Shown here: positions 35,285 through 43,547 of the stretch, in pieces
Layout: every line of letters starts with the position of its first letter
Position numbering within the stretch: position 1 is the first letter of the stretch
NCBI RefSeq assembly: GCF_003383615.1
Contig: NZ_QNUL01000024.1
Location: 38,931-102,930, forward strand
Length of the DNA stretch: 64,000 bases
Source of the DNA: Dyadobacter luteus
GTDB lineage: Bacteria > Bacteroidota > Bacteroidia > Cytophagales > Spirosomataceae
Direction of reading: 5' to 3'
Program-made: the position numbers and the translations under genes
Notes under the pieces: model-generated
Database searches by the model: none
What the model was told of the DNA's origin: nothing
Seen by the model: only the letters and a program-made list of their open reading frames with translations

Positions 35285-36592
35285 TTAAAACTCAAGTACT
35301 TCATTATCTCCGAAATTCTCATACGAGCTGGTGATGACCTTTTCGCCAGGCTTCAATCCATCCAATACTTCAAAATACTCCGGATTTTTACGTCCCAGGG
35401 TGATACTACGTTTTGTAGCTCGTTTTCCATCCTCGTTCACCACGTACACCCAGTTTCCACCTGTTTCAGAGAAGAAACCTCCTACCGGTAAAAGTGTGGC
35501 CTGAGATGGTTGACCTAATTGGAGGCGTATCGGAGCCGACTGCCCTCTTTTGATCAGTTCGGGCGCTTTTTCAAACTCCATATCCACTTCAAAACGGCCG
35601 CTTTTTACTTCCGGATATATCTTGATGATCTTCAGTCCATAAGATTTACCATTGAAATCCATGGTACCAGTCAGTCCGGCAAAGATTCTGGAAATATAAT
35701 GTTCATCCACCCCTACACGCATTTTAAAACCATTCAAATCGTCGATCTGGCCAATATTCTGTCCCTGATTAATATTAGAACCTACCTCCACGTTCATAGA
35801 AGACAACAGGCCAGACACCGGCGCTTTCACAGATAAATTTTCCAACGTTTGCTTCCATAGGTTCACGTTCTTTTGCGTGCTTGCCAGCGTTCCTTCCAGT
35901 TGAGCAATCTGCATTTTAGCATTCTCCTCCTGGTATTTCTGAGACTCGATCTCAATTTCTCTTTGTTTCACCAGACGCTCGTAATCACGCTTGGTTTTAA
36001 GATAATCTGCATCGGGAATGACCTTATCCTTGTAAAGCTTTGTATTACGGTCGTGTGCATCCTTCGCCTGATCAATCTGAAAATCAAGTTCGCTCAATGA
36101 TTTTTGCAGATTAAATCGTGCAATTTTCAAACTCTGACGCGTATTTTGAAGATCGTTTACCAATCGGCTGGCTTCTGTTTCAGACTGAAGAAAGCTTAAT
36201 TTAAGATTCTGATTTTCAAGACGAAGTAGAACCTCTCCTTGCTTCACCATGTTACCACCTTCAATCAGTTTTTCTGTGACGTAACCACCCACGATTGCAT
36301 CCAGCTGTATGGTTTTGAGTGGCTGAACTACACCGGTAACAACAATAAATTCATCGAATTTGCCCTGTGAAACAGATGATATAGTGAGTTTATCCTGATC
36401 CACATTCAATCGGGTTCTTTTTTCGGAGAAGAAAAACTGATAGATCAAAAAGCTCGCAAACAAAACCCCACCTGCAATCAGACCGATACGCTTCGTTGTC
36501 CAGAATTTCTTCGGTTTAATCTTATCCATTGTTGATGATCCGCCTGTAAATCCATTGCCGGAACCTGGCGCGTTAGGTGTTTTCACTTCCAT
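35285..36592 (-). CDS. HlyD/MacA-type periplasmic adaptor of the ABC export system
   Basis: The 435-residue product has a cytoplasmic tail, one membrane helix at about 36-55, and a barrel/lipoyl segment with VVTGVVQPLKTIQLDAIVGG and GGNMVKQGEVLLRLEN. A long alpha-helical hairpin (about 135-255) follows, then lipoyl return KAPVSGLLSSMNVEVGSNIN. The C-terminal beta domain has DGLKPGEKVITSSYENFGDNE. It would bridge the permease/ATPase to an outer membrane TolC-type duct; no TolC gene is in the window. It is first in the leftward operon. The sigma-54-type promoter of site E lies 50 bp upstream, and the ATPase gene follows after the inserted pseudogene. Confidence 0.95.
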   Translation of the reverse strand: MEVKTPNAPGSGNGFTGGSSTMDKIKPKKFWTTKRIGLIAGGVLFASFLIYQFFFSEKRTRLNVDQDKLTISSVSQGKFDEFIVVTGVVQPLKTIQLDAIVGGYVTEKLIEGGNMVKQGEVLLRLENQNLKLSFLQSETEASRLVNDLQNTRQSLKIARFNLQKSLSELDFQIDQAKDAHDRNTKLYKDKVIPDADYLKTKRDYERLVKQREIEIESQKYQEENAKMQIAQLEGTLASTQKNVNLWKQTLENLSVKAPVSGLLSSMNVEVGSNINQGQNIGQIDDLNGFKMRVGVDEHYISRIFAGLTGTMDFNGKSYGLKIIKIYPEVKSGRFEVDMEFEKAPELIKRGQSAPIRLQLGQPSQATLLPVGGFFSETGGNWVYVVNEDGKRATKRSITLGRKNPEYFEVLDGLKPGEKVITSSYENFGDNEVLEF

Positions 36593-36641
36593 TATTTCGA
36601 TGTAATATAAGTCGTATCAGTACTAAAATCCATAGGTTAAT

Positions 36642-36758
36642 TTCAATGACTATGCCATGAGTCAATAAAAAAATCAAACAATTGATATTCAAACAATTAG
36701 TACATTTTACATTTTAACATTTTGTTCATTATCGGACATTTCTGTGCATGTACGGACA
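36642..36758 (-). promoter_or_regulatory. Sigma-54-type promoter with tandem activator dyads (site E)
   Basis: On the minus strand 36642-36657 reads TGGCAT-N5-TTGAA, the best -24/-12-like element of the five (only the -12 C is replaced by A). At 65 bp upstream is the dyad TGTTCATTATCGGACA (36723-36738), the exact reverse complement of the dyad of site A. A second dyad TGTGCATGTACGGACA (36743-36758) is offset 20 bp. It drives the HlyD-ATPase-permease operon. Confidence 0.82.
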
Positions 36759-36785
36759 TTGAGCGCATTGTGTAAATAACATTCA

Positions 36786-37225
36786 ACCCCGATGGGGTTG
36801 GTATAACCGGTTATCAACGCATCCGCGAATTGCATCCGTCCCATCGGGTTTCACCCGGCGCTATTCGTATTTGATCCCTATGGGATCATGCGTAACTGGT
36901 CATCAATACCTCATTCCAACGGATTGCATCCGTCACATCGGGTTTCACCGGCGCTATTCGTATTCGATCCCTACGGGATCATGCGTAACTGTTCATCAAC
37001 ACCTCATTCCAACGGATTACATCCGTCCCACCGGGTTTCACCCGACGCTATTCATATTCGATCCCTACAGGATCGCGCGTAACTGTTCATCAATACCTCT
37101 TTCAACCGGATTGCATCCGGCCCTATTCATATTTGATCCCTACAGGATCATGTGTGGTTACTCATCAACGCATTATTCCACCGGATTACATCCGGCGCTA
37201 CTCGTATTGGATCCCCTCCGGGATC
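36786..37225. repeat. REP-like palindrome array next to the first RAYT gene
   Basis: Five units each start with a GATCCCTAYGGGATC-type palindrome, at 36873, 36966, 37060, 37135 and 37210 (spacings 93, 94, 75 and 75 bp). Within units lie ACGGATTRCATCCGT and CGGGTTTCACCCG palindromes; the two 75-bp units lack the last of these. No credible gene lies here; the Arg/Ser/His-rich open frames are by-products of the repeat. The array abuts the IS200-like transposase at 37497. Confidence 0.85.
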
Positions 37226-37303
37226 ATCCGAAATCAGATGTTCAGAAAAAAAACAGAAGATACACGAATAATAGGTGAGGATTTAACTCGAAGTCGGAAG
37301 AAG

Positions 37304-37393
37304 AAGCCCGGAGGGCTTAAATACGAATAACGCCGGGTGAAACCCGGGGCAACAAGCACAAACTCCACGTCGCCCGGCAACCCTGTAAGGGTT
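37304..37393. repeat. Inverted partner of the REP-like array
   Basis: Palindromes AAGCCCGGAGGGCTT (37304-37318), CCGGGTGAAACCCGG (37333-37347) and AACCCTGTAAGGGTT (37379-37393) lie between the array and the transposase gene. The stretch 37321-37347 is close to the reverse complement of 36844-36870 in the array, so the element has inverted ends, as in BIME structures. Confidence 0.7.
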
Positions 37394-37496
37394 GAATATT
37401 ACAGCCGATTTCCATCCGTTACATTTTCCTACCATACCGGTCAAAATCCCAGTTCTTTCCTCAGATCACACTGTCATCTTCACCATCTTATCTACC

Positions 37497-37943
37497 ATGA
37501 ACACCTACACGCAAATTCTCTATCAAATCGTTTTCAGTACCAAAAATCGCGAACGCGTCCTGACTGAAAACAACCGTCCCCAACTTTTCAAATACATTTA
37601 CGGATTGCTAAAAAATAAAAATTGCCATCTTTATCGTTTGAATGGTGTAGAAGATCACATTCATATTCTGACGGGTCTTCATCCCTCTGTTTCTTTATCC
37701 TCTCTGGTTAAGGATATTAAGATCGGGACTTCCTTATACATCAAAGAAAATCGTCTCTTTGCAGGATTTACTTACTGGCAGGAGGGTTACGGAGCCTTTA
37801 CCTATTCAGTCAGAGATAGAGATATGTTAATAGAATATGTTAAAAATCAGGTAGAGCACCACAAAAAGCTTACTTTTAGGGACGAATTTATAGCCATGTT
37901 AAATGAACACCAGATCGTGTTCGACGAAAAATATCTAATTTAA
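37497..37943 (+). CDS. IS200-like Y1 transposase, REP-associated (RAYT) type
   Basis: The start is ATG 37497 (MNTYTQILYQIVFSTKNRERV), the family start; an upstream TTG at 37392 would read through the palindromes. The 148-residue Y1_Tnp protein has the metal-binding HUH-type motif in VEDHIHILTGLH and the helix with the likely catalytic Tyr in LIEYVKNQVEHHKK. Such proteins nick single-stranded palindromic DNA. It is a single-copy gene beside the REP-like array 36786-37393, which it probably processes. It lies only 5 bp before the NtrC-type regulator, so it may be read together with it. Confidence 0.9.
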   Translation: MNTYTQILYQIVFSTKNRERVLTENNRPQLFKYIYGLLKNKNCHLYRLNGVEDHIHILTGLHPSVSLSSLVKDIKIGTSLYIKENRLFAGFTYWQEGYGAFTYSVRDRDMLIEYVKNQVEHHKKLTFRDEFIAMLNEHQIVFDEKYLI

Positions 37944-37948
37944 GAACC

Positions 37949-39319
37949 ATGCAATTATCAGAAGCCAAAATCCTCATCATTGACGACGACGTAGACGTAT
38001 TGAGTGCTGCAAAACTTTTACTGAAACGCCACGCCAAATCCGTTGACATCGAAAAAAATCCTCAAAAACTTCCGTTTCTGGTAACGAACGGAGAGTACAA
38101 TCTCATTTTGCTGGATATGAATTTCACGCGTGATGTCAATAGCGGAAGAGAAGGATTTCACTGGCTCGACCGCATCCTGGACATCAATCCAAAGATGAAG
38201 GTGATTATGATTACTGCCTACGGTGATATCGAAATGGCGATCAGGGCAATCAAATCGGGAGCAACGGATTTTGTGCTGAAACCCTGGGAAAATGAGAAAT
38301 TATTGGCTACCATTTCAGCAGCGCTACTGGTCAACAACGCAGGCGGCGCTGGAATAGCACCGGAAGAGAAAACGAAAGAAGAGACTAAAAAAGCAAAAAA
38401 CAACGCTGATACAATCGTTGCCACCAGCGATGCAATGAAACAGGTTCTATTCACGGCTGAGCGTGTAGCGGCAACGGATGCAAATGTTATTATCCTTGGG
38501 GAAAACGGAACCGGAAAAACGCAACTGGCCCGGCATGTTCATCAACATTCGCAACGTGCGGAAAAACCTTTTGTAACGGTGGATTTAGGGGCGTTAAGCG
38601 AAAGCCTTTTTGAAAGTGAGTTGTTTGGTCATGTAAAAGGAGCTTTCACGGATGCAAAAGAGGATCGTGCAGGGCGATTTGAAGAAGCTAAAGGCGGCAC
38701 TATTTTCCTGGATGAAATTGGCAATCTGAGTTTGCCGCTACAAGCCAAGTTACTGACAGTTATTCAGGACAGGAAAGTGACACGCGTAGGTTCTAACAAA
38801 TCGATAGCGTTGGATGTACGCCTTATTTGCGCTACCAACATGAATATTGAAAAAATGGTACAGGAAAAAACTTTCCGTCAGGATTTACTTTACCGTATCA
38901 ATACTATTGAACTGGATTTGCCCCCGCTACGTGAAAGGCATGAAGATATTTCAGCTTTGGCAGATTTCTATCTGAAACAGTTCAGTAAAAAATACAACAG
39001 GCCTGTAAACGATATCAGCAGTGCGCTGATCAAAAAAATGCAGCAATACAACTGGCCTGGTAATATCCGTGAACTCCAGCATGCGATAGAAAGAGCGGTA
39101 ATTTTATCCCAGGAAAAAACGTTGCAACCCGACGACCTCTTTCTGAAAAGTGCGACCGGACCTGCTGCAACCGCTACTGGATTCGATCTTGAAAACATGG
39201 AAAAGACGCTCATTGTGAAGGCTATGAAACGTTTTAATGGCAATATCACTGACGCAGCAAGAGAACTAGGGCTAAGCCGCGCCGCATTATACAGGCGTAT
39301 GGAAAAATACGGGTTATAA
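37949..39319 (+). CDS. NtrC-family sigma-54-dependent response regulator
   Basis: This 456-residue protein has a receiver domain (about 1-125) with acidic pocket Asp12-14, phospho-acceptor Asp56 and Lys111. An AAA+ domain (about 155-390) follows, with Walker A GENGTGKT (184-191), the sigma-54 contact loop GAFTDA (231-236) and Walker B IFLDEI (252-257). A Fis-type helix-turn-helix ends it (NITDAARELGLSRAALYRRM). The loop differs from canonical GAFTGA at the fifth residue. It is the only sigma-54 activator in the window and the obvious candidate to bind the dyads of sites A-E. A matching NtrB-like kinase lies at 47907 instead of next to it. Confidence 0.96.
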   Translation: MQLSEAKILIIDDDVDVLSAAKLLLKRHAKSVDIEKNPQKLPFLVTNGEYNLILLDMNFTRDVNSGREGFHWLDRILDINPKMKVIMITAYGDIEMAIRAIKSGATDFVLKPWENEKLLATISAALLVNNAGGAGIAPEEKTKEETKKAKNNADTIVATSDAMKQVLFTAERVAATDANVIILGENGTGKTQLARHVHQHSQRAEKPFVTVDLGALSESLFESELFGHVKGAFTDAKEDRAGRFEEAKGGTIFLDEIGNLSLPLQAKLLTVIQDRKVTRVGSNKSIALDVRLICATNMNIEKMVQEKTFRQDLLYRINTIELDLPPLRERHEDISALADFYLKQFSKKYNRPVNDISSALIKKMQQYNWPGNIRELQHAIERAVILSQEKTLQPDDLFLKSATGPAATATGFDLENMEKTLIVKAMKRFNGNITDAARELGLSRAALYRRMEKYGL

Positions 39320-39330
39320 ACTTAGATTCA

Positions 39331-39735
39331 ATGACGATGAAATACCTTATTCTGATTTTCCTGTTCTGTTCGGCACTAACTGCTGCTTCCGCTCAGACTC
39401 AGTCTGAAATGAACCAGGAAGCTGATCTGAATTATAAAAAAGCAGATAAAGCGCTTAATGCGACATATCAAAGAGTGTTGAAGGAACATGCCTCGGATAA
39501 ACTTTTCATCAAAAACCTTAAAAACACACAGCGTATATGGATCCAGTTCAGAGACGCAGAAATGCTTACCAAGTATCCGCTTACGCAAGCTAACGCCTAT
39601 GGGAGTGCGCATCCTATGTGCTGGTCATTATATCTGACGGAGCTCACAAATGAACGTAATGAAAAACTGAAAGTTTGGCTGACCGAGTTTGAAGAAGGAG
39701 ATGTATGTGACGGTTCATTTGGTAAAAGCAGATAA
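39331..39735 (+). CDS. Secreted LprI-like (DUF1311) protein
   Basis: The 134-residue product has a signal peptide (MTMKYLILIFLFCSALTAASAQ; start could also be the ATG at 39337). A helical domain follows with MNQEADLNYKKADKALNATY, LKNTQRIWIQFRDAEM and two Cys (PMCW, GDVCDG). This matches the LprI-N/DUF1311 pattern, some members of which inhibit lysozyme. It starts 11 bp after the sigma-54 activator and might be co-transcribed. The role as lysozyme inhibitor is only a family-level hint. Confidence 0.8.
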   Translation: MTMKYLILIFLFCSALTAASAQTQSEMNQEADLNYKKADKALNATYQRVLKEHASDKLFIKNLKNTQRIWIQFRDAEMLTKYPLTQANAYGSAHPMCWSLYLTELTNERNEKLKVWLTEFEEGDVCDGSFGKSR

Positions 39736-39810
39736 AAATCTTCGTTAAAGGCATAATTTTTTCATTTTGGGATTGTTTTCAAGTTTATATACACTGCAAA
39801 CAATTCCAAA

Positions 39811-41751
39811 ATGGCTAAATATCTCATTGCAATAATTTTTCTCCTACACACTCTATTCATTTCTGCTCAAAGCAATAAACCGTCTCCGGTTCCTTTAAAA
39901 AGTGTAAAAACCAAACAAGGCTTCTGGCACCAGCGCATCGAAAGTGCACGTACTACTACAATTCCCCACGTATTGCATGAAATTGAAACTTCGGGCCGCA
40001 TAGATAACTTCGCAGTCGCAGGCGGCTTGAAACAAGGCATTTTTCAGGGAGCACGTTTCAATGACTCTGATGTTTTCAAAACAGTAGAAGGAGCGGCATA
40101 CGTGCTTCAAAATCAATACGATCCTAAATTAGACAAATATCTGGACAGCCTGATCGTACTCTTCGCCGCTGCTCAGGAATCAGACGGATACCTCTACACC
40201 CTGCGAACCATCAATAAGGACACTACCGGATCTTACGACTGGATCGCCGGTCCTACCCGCTATTCATTTGAAAACGGCAGTCATGAACTCTACAATGTGG
40301 GGCATCTTTATGAAGCAGCAGTTGCACACTATGAAGCAACTGGCAAAAAATCCTTATTGGATGTTGCCACCAAAAATGCGGATCATCTTGTACGCACATT
40401 TGGGACCGGTCCGGGTCAATTGATTGTCGTGCCTGGTCATGAAGAAACTGAAACCGCTCTGATACGCTTGTATCGGACGACAGGAAAAAAGGAATACTAT
40501 GATCTCGCAAAATTCTTCATTGACATGCGCGGGCGATCGGATAAACGCCCATTGTTCCTTGACGAACACAAACTGGGACCGAGTTATTTCCAGGATCAGA
40601 TTCCTGTCGTAAGGCAAAAAGAGGCGGTTGGACATGCCGTACGTGCCCAGTATTTGTATGCCGCCATTACTGACATGTTGATTGAAAAAGAAGATCCTGC
40701 TTATGAAAAAGCAATTCACCATATCTGGGAAGACGCAACCTACAAAAAGCAATACATCACCGGTGGAGTGGGTGCACGCGAAGACGGGGAAGCCTTTGAC
40801 AAAGCCTACCTCTTACCCAACGACAATGCCTATGCAGAGACCTGTTCCGCTATAGCCAATATGCTTTGGAACCATAAAATGTACTTGTACACAGGCCAGG
40901 CCAAATACATGGATGTTTTTGAAAGAGTACTATACAATGGATTTCTGGGCGGAATGTCAGTCAAAGGTGATGAGTTCTTCTATGTAAACCCAATGGCTTC
41001 TGATGGTAAAAATGACTTTGGAAAAGGATCCGGCGCAGTACGCCATCCATTTTTTGGAACAGCCTGCTGTCCTACAAACGTAGCACGTTTTTTACCCCAG
41101 GTTCCTGCGTTTATCTATGCTAAAAATGGGAATGATCTTATTGTAAACCTGTTTGCAGATAGTGAAACTGAATTTACTATCGAAAATAACAAAGTTAAAC
41201 TTTCGCAGCAGACCAATTATCCGTGGGAAGGTAAAATCAAACTGATCGTTTCGCCAGAAAAACAGCAGGAGTTTCCGCTTTCCATCAGGATACCAGGCTG
41301 GGCAACAGGAGAGGCTATTCCGGGAGATTTGTATACTTATAAATCAGCGAAAATGAACCCTGTTTCAATTACAGTGAACGGGAAAACAGTGCAGATAAAG
41401 TCTGAGAGCGGTTATGCAAAAATTTCCCGCAAATGGAAGAAAGGTGATGTGGTAGAAGTGGTGCTGGATATGCCGGTGAGACAAGTGATTGCTAATGAAA
41501 ACATCAAAGACAACGTAGGCAAAATAGCAATTGAAAGAGGGCCGGTATTGTATTGTGCCGAGGGGCACGACAATCACGGGAAGGCAAATTCGATTGTTAT
41601 CCATGCTGATCAAACATTCACACCGCAATTCGATGCCAACCTGTTGGGAGGTATTACAACATTGAATTCGGATCAGACTAAATTGATCCCATTCTATGCC
41701 TGGGCCAACAGAGGAGCCAATGAAATGACGGTTTGGTTTAATACAAAATAG
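39811..41751 (+). CDS. GH127-like (DUF1680) secreted glycoside hydrolase
   Basis: The 646-residue product has a signal peptide (MAKYLIAIIFLLHTLFISAQ). It has an (alpha/alpha)6 catalytic domain with GRIDNFAVAGG, SDVFKTVEGAAYVL and YAETCSAIANMLWNHKM, the last holding Glu343. The Cys pair GTACCPTNVARFLP follows with Cys419 and Cys420. In the characterised GH127 beta-L-arabinofuranosidase a Zn-bound Cys is the nucleophile, and these residues fall in equivalent order. C-terminal beta domains follow. The family removes beta-L-arabinofuranose or related sugars from plant glycans; the exact substrate is not settled. It is monocistronic, ending near the hairpin at 41767-41825. Confidence 0.9.
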   Translation: MAKYLIAIIFLLHTLFISAQSNKPSPVPLKSVKTKQGFWHQRIESARTTTIPHVLHEIETSGRIDNFAVAGGLKQGIFQGARFNDSDVFKTVEGAAYVLQNQYDPKLDKYLDSLIVLFAAAQESDGYLYTLRTINKDTTGSYDWIAGPTRYSFENGSHELYNVGHLYEAAVAHYEATGKKSLLDVATKNADHLVRTFGTGPGQLIVVPGHEETETALIRLYRTTGKKEYYDLAKFFIDMRGRSDKRPLFLDEHKLGPSYFQDQIPVVRQKEAVGHAVRAQYLYAAITDMLIEKEDPAYEKAIHHIWEDATYKKQYITGGVGAREDGEAFDKAYLLPNDNAYAETCSAIANMLWNHKMYLYTGQAKYMDVFERVLYNGFLGGMSVKGDEFFYVNPMASDGKNDFGKGSGAVRHPFFGTACCPTNVARFLPQVPAFIYAKNGNDLIVNLFADSETEFTIENNKVKLSQQTNYPWEGKIKLIVSPEKQQEFPLSIRIPGWATGEAIPGDLYTYKSAKMNPVSITVNGKTVQIKSESGYAKISRKWKKGDVVEVVLDMPVRQVIANENIKDNVGKIAIERGPVLYCAEGHDNHGKANSIVIHADQTFTPQFDANLLGGITTLNSDQTKLIPFYAWANRGANEMTVWFNTK

Positions 41752-41766
41752 ACACCTGCTTGTACG

Positions 41767-41825
41767 CCACGGATCATACGCACAACCCGACTGCCATGCA
41801 TTCTTGCTATGCGTGTAATCCGTGG
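41767..41825. repeat. Long-loop hairpin CCACGGAT...ATCCGTGG between convergent genes
   Basis: CCACGGAT (41767-41774) pairs with ATCCGTGG (41818-41825). The inner ACGCAC and GCGTGT words nearly pair as well, giving a long stem. It occupies the space between the GH127 stop and the LEA2 stop. There is no U-tract, so it looks more like a dispersed palindrome than a classical terminator. Confidence 0.55.
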
Positions 41826-41839
41826 TCAAAATACAAATA

Positions 41840-42763
41840 TCAGTTACCCAGATTCTTTTGCACTGTTGCCATATCTTTAAGCTCACCGTTCACAACCACA
41901 TTCACATCGCTGTCCTTAAAGATATCATTTTCAGAAACGAGCACACTTTTAAAATACAAGGTGAACGGAATATCTTTCCCATTGACAATAATCTGCCCTG
42001 CCGCCTTCAGTATTTTCCCCATATCAATAGCAAGCGGAATTTCATAGATTTCACTGCTTTTTCCTTTCACCTTCGTAAAACCCTTTACACTTCCTTCCGC
42101 CAACCTTTTTTGTTTACCCAAATCAATCACATAAGAAGGATTTTTAAACTGAATAGGAAAGCTGTTTCTATTGGTGAATTTGAGTTGCAGCACAATCTCT
42201 GATTTACTCAATCGAAATTTCTCAACATCATATCCTGCAACTTCCACCTTCGGTAGCTGCCACAGTGGTAAGCGTTTATCCACAGACAGGGTAATACTAT
42301 CCTTTCCAAGCAAAGGTTTTTTGAGATGGAAAACAGTTTCAAAGTGATAATTGGCACTGTCCTCGCCCCTCTCTGTGGCAGCATCACCTATTTCAGATAT
42401 ATTTTTGATTTTAAGCTGAGCAGGCAACTCTATCGCGCTGCTGTCCCGGGCTTTTAATGCCAACGGTTTTTCATAATTGTTCTCGACAATTTTCTTGTCG
42501 TTCATAGTTACGAAATAATCAAAACCATCCAGGTCGAAACCTACAGGAAGCGGATTGTGTATAAGCAGATTAAGCTTCACATCCACGGTGCTGTCAGTGA
42601 TATTACTTACCTGACCAATTCCCAGCTCCACCTTTGGCTTCAGACCAGAAACCGGATTTTCATTCTCTCCCTTGTAAACTTTGAAGAAATACCAACCACC
42701 GGCAACGAGCACCAGTATCAAAACAATAATCAGCGTAATTTTAACCGGTCGTTGCATACTCAT
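41840..42763 (-). CDS. Membrane-anchored LEA type 2 (WHy) family protein
   Basis: The 307-residue product has one N-terminal helix (about 8-27, ITLIIVLILVLVAGGWYFF). A first LEA2/WHy beta domain has VSNITDSTVDVKLNLLIHNPLPVGFDLDGFDY, the hallmark Asn-Pro pattern. A second repeat starts around LSKSEIVLQLKFTNRNSFPIQFKNPSYVID. LEA2 domains act in dehydration or envelope stress contexts; no enzyme activity is known. It is a single-gene unit. No distinct partner is visible. Confidence 0.85.
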   Translation of the reverse strand: MSMQRPVKITLIIVLILVLVAGGWYFFKVYKGENENPVSGLKPKVELGIGQVSNITDSTVDVKLNLLIHNPLPVGFDLDGFDYFVTMNDKKIVENNYEKPLALKARDSSAIELPAQLKIKNISEIGDAATERGEDSANYHFETVFHLKKPLLGKDSITLSVDKRLPLWQLPKVEVAGYDVEKFRLSKSEIVLQLKFTNRNSFPIQFKNPSYVIDLGKQKRLAEGSVKGFTKVKGKSSEIYEIPLAIDMGKILKAAGQIIVNGKDIPFTLYFKSVLVSENDIFKDSDVNVVVNGELKDMATVQKNLGN

Positions 42764-42853
42764 AAGAAGTTTAATTTTCAGGTAAAAGATGTCTTTTCAA
42801 AAATCATTCCCTGAGACTTTTATAGTAAAATTCTATTCTTCATATACAAAAAA

Positions 42854-42887
42854 GCAATCGGCATGAGCTCCATTTCACACCGATTGC
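42854..42887 (-). terminator. Intrinsic terminator after the flavin-type stress protein gene
   Basis: GCAATCGG (42854-42861) pairs with CCGATTGC (42880-42887). Read leftward the stem is followed by a T-run (complement of AAAAAA at 42848-42853). It lies 22 bp past the stop of the gene at 42910. Confidence 0.8.
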
Positions 42888-42909
42888 CAAAAAGAAATTC
42901 GAAGTTATT

Positions 42910-43410
42910 TTAAGCCAGATCCAGCTTACCATGATCGCCTCCTTCGGGCGTTGTACCCGTTACAGCTGCTTTAAGCATGGAAAAGAATACGACCATTCTG
43001 GACGAATTGCTATCCCAATAGGCAGCTTCATCCGTTGTAACTTTCAGCAATACTAAATCAGGATCATCCTTTCCACCGGGAAACCAGGCTTTGGTCATTA
43101 CGTTCCAGAGCTCCTCCTTCTTCTGTTCGTCATTCACAACCGCAGCTTGTCCGGCTACGCTCAGATAACTGCTATTTTTCGGATCGGCATAGATCAGCGT
43201 GACACTCTCACCCCAGTTTGTTTCCTTGCCTATATCTGTGTTGCGACTTGTAAAAAACCATACATTTCCGTTTTCATCTATATCCAGCGTCGTCATAGGA
43301 CGGGAATCTATTCTGCCATTTCCGAAGGTGGTGTACATACAAAACCTTATATCTTCACCCAGTGATTTTAGTTTTTTGATTGCTTCCGTATCTCTCAGGT
43401 CCTTTTCCAT
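42910..43410 (-). CDS. Pyridoxamine 5'-phosphate oxidase-like / general stress protein (GSP26 type)
   Basis: The 166-residue protein has the split-barrel FMN-binding fold pattern: ICMYTTFGNGRIDSRPMTTLDID-type strand (RFCMYTTF, RIDSRPM), NVWFFTSRNTDIGKE, LIYADPKNSSYLSVAGQA, then LWNVMTKAWFPGGKDDPDLVLLKV and AAYWD. This matches the bacterial general stress protein 26 group rather than true PdxH. These bind flavins or related cofactors; substrate unknown. It is monocistronic with its own terminator. Confidence 0.87.
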   Translation of the reverse strand: MEKDLRDTEAIKKLKSLGEDIRFCMYTTFGNGRIDSRPMTTLDIDENGNVWFFTSRNTDIGKETNWGESVTLIYADPKNSSYLSVAGQAAVVNDEQKKEELWNVMTKAWFPGGKDDPDLVLLKVTTDEAAYWDSNSSRMVVFFSMLKAAVTGTTPEGGDHGKLDLA

Positions 43411-43495
43411 AATAATTCATGTTTTATGATTCTGTCATTCAGGTTGTGTATCCTAAAACAACTGTTCCAAAACCGGAGGTTATACATAGAAAAAC

Positions 43496-43522
43496 CGGCA
43501 GTTGACTAAACGCCACCTGCCG
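43496..43522 (-). terminator. Intrinsic terminator after the 2TM protein gene
   Basis: CGGCAG (43496-43501) pairs with CTGCCG (43517-43522). Leftward reading gives CTGCCGGTTTTTC, so a U-run follows the stem. It lies 26 bp past the stop of the gene at 43548. Confidence 0.7.
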
Positions 43523-43547
43523 ATTTCTACCACTTGTTCTATATCAA

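Noticed and set aside
36786..37225. CRISPR array
   Set aside because: The spacing is regular but the sequence between palindromes is also repeated, so there are no unique spacers; no cas genes are near. It is an REP-like array.
36871..37330. Overlapping open frames of 64-135 residues in the 36.9-37.3 kb region
   Set aside because: They lie wholly inside the REP-like array, consist of repeated Thr/His/Ser/Arg-rich words, and have no start context; they are by-products of the palindromes.
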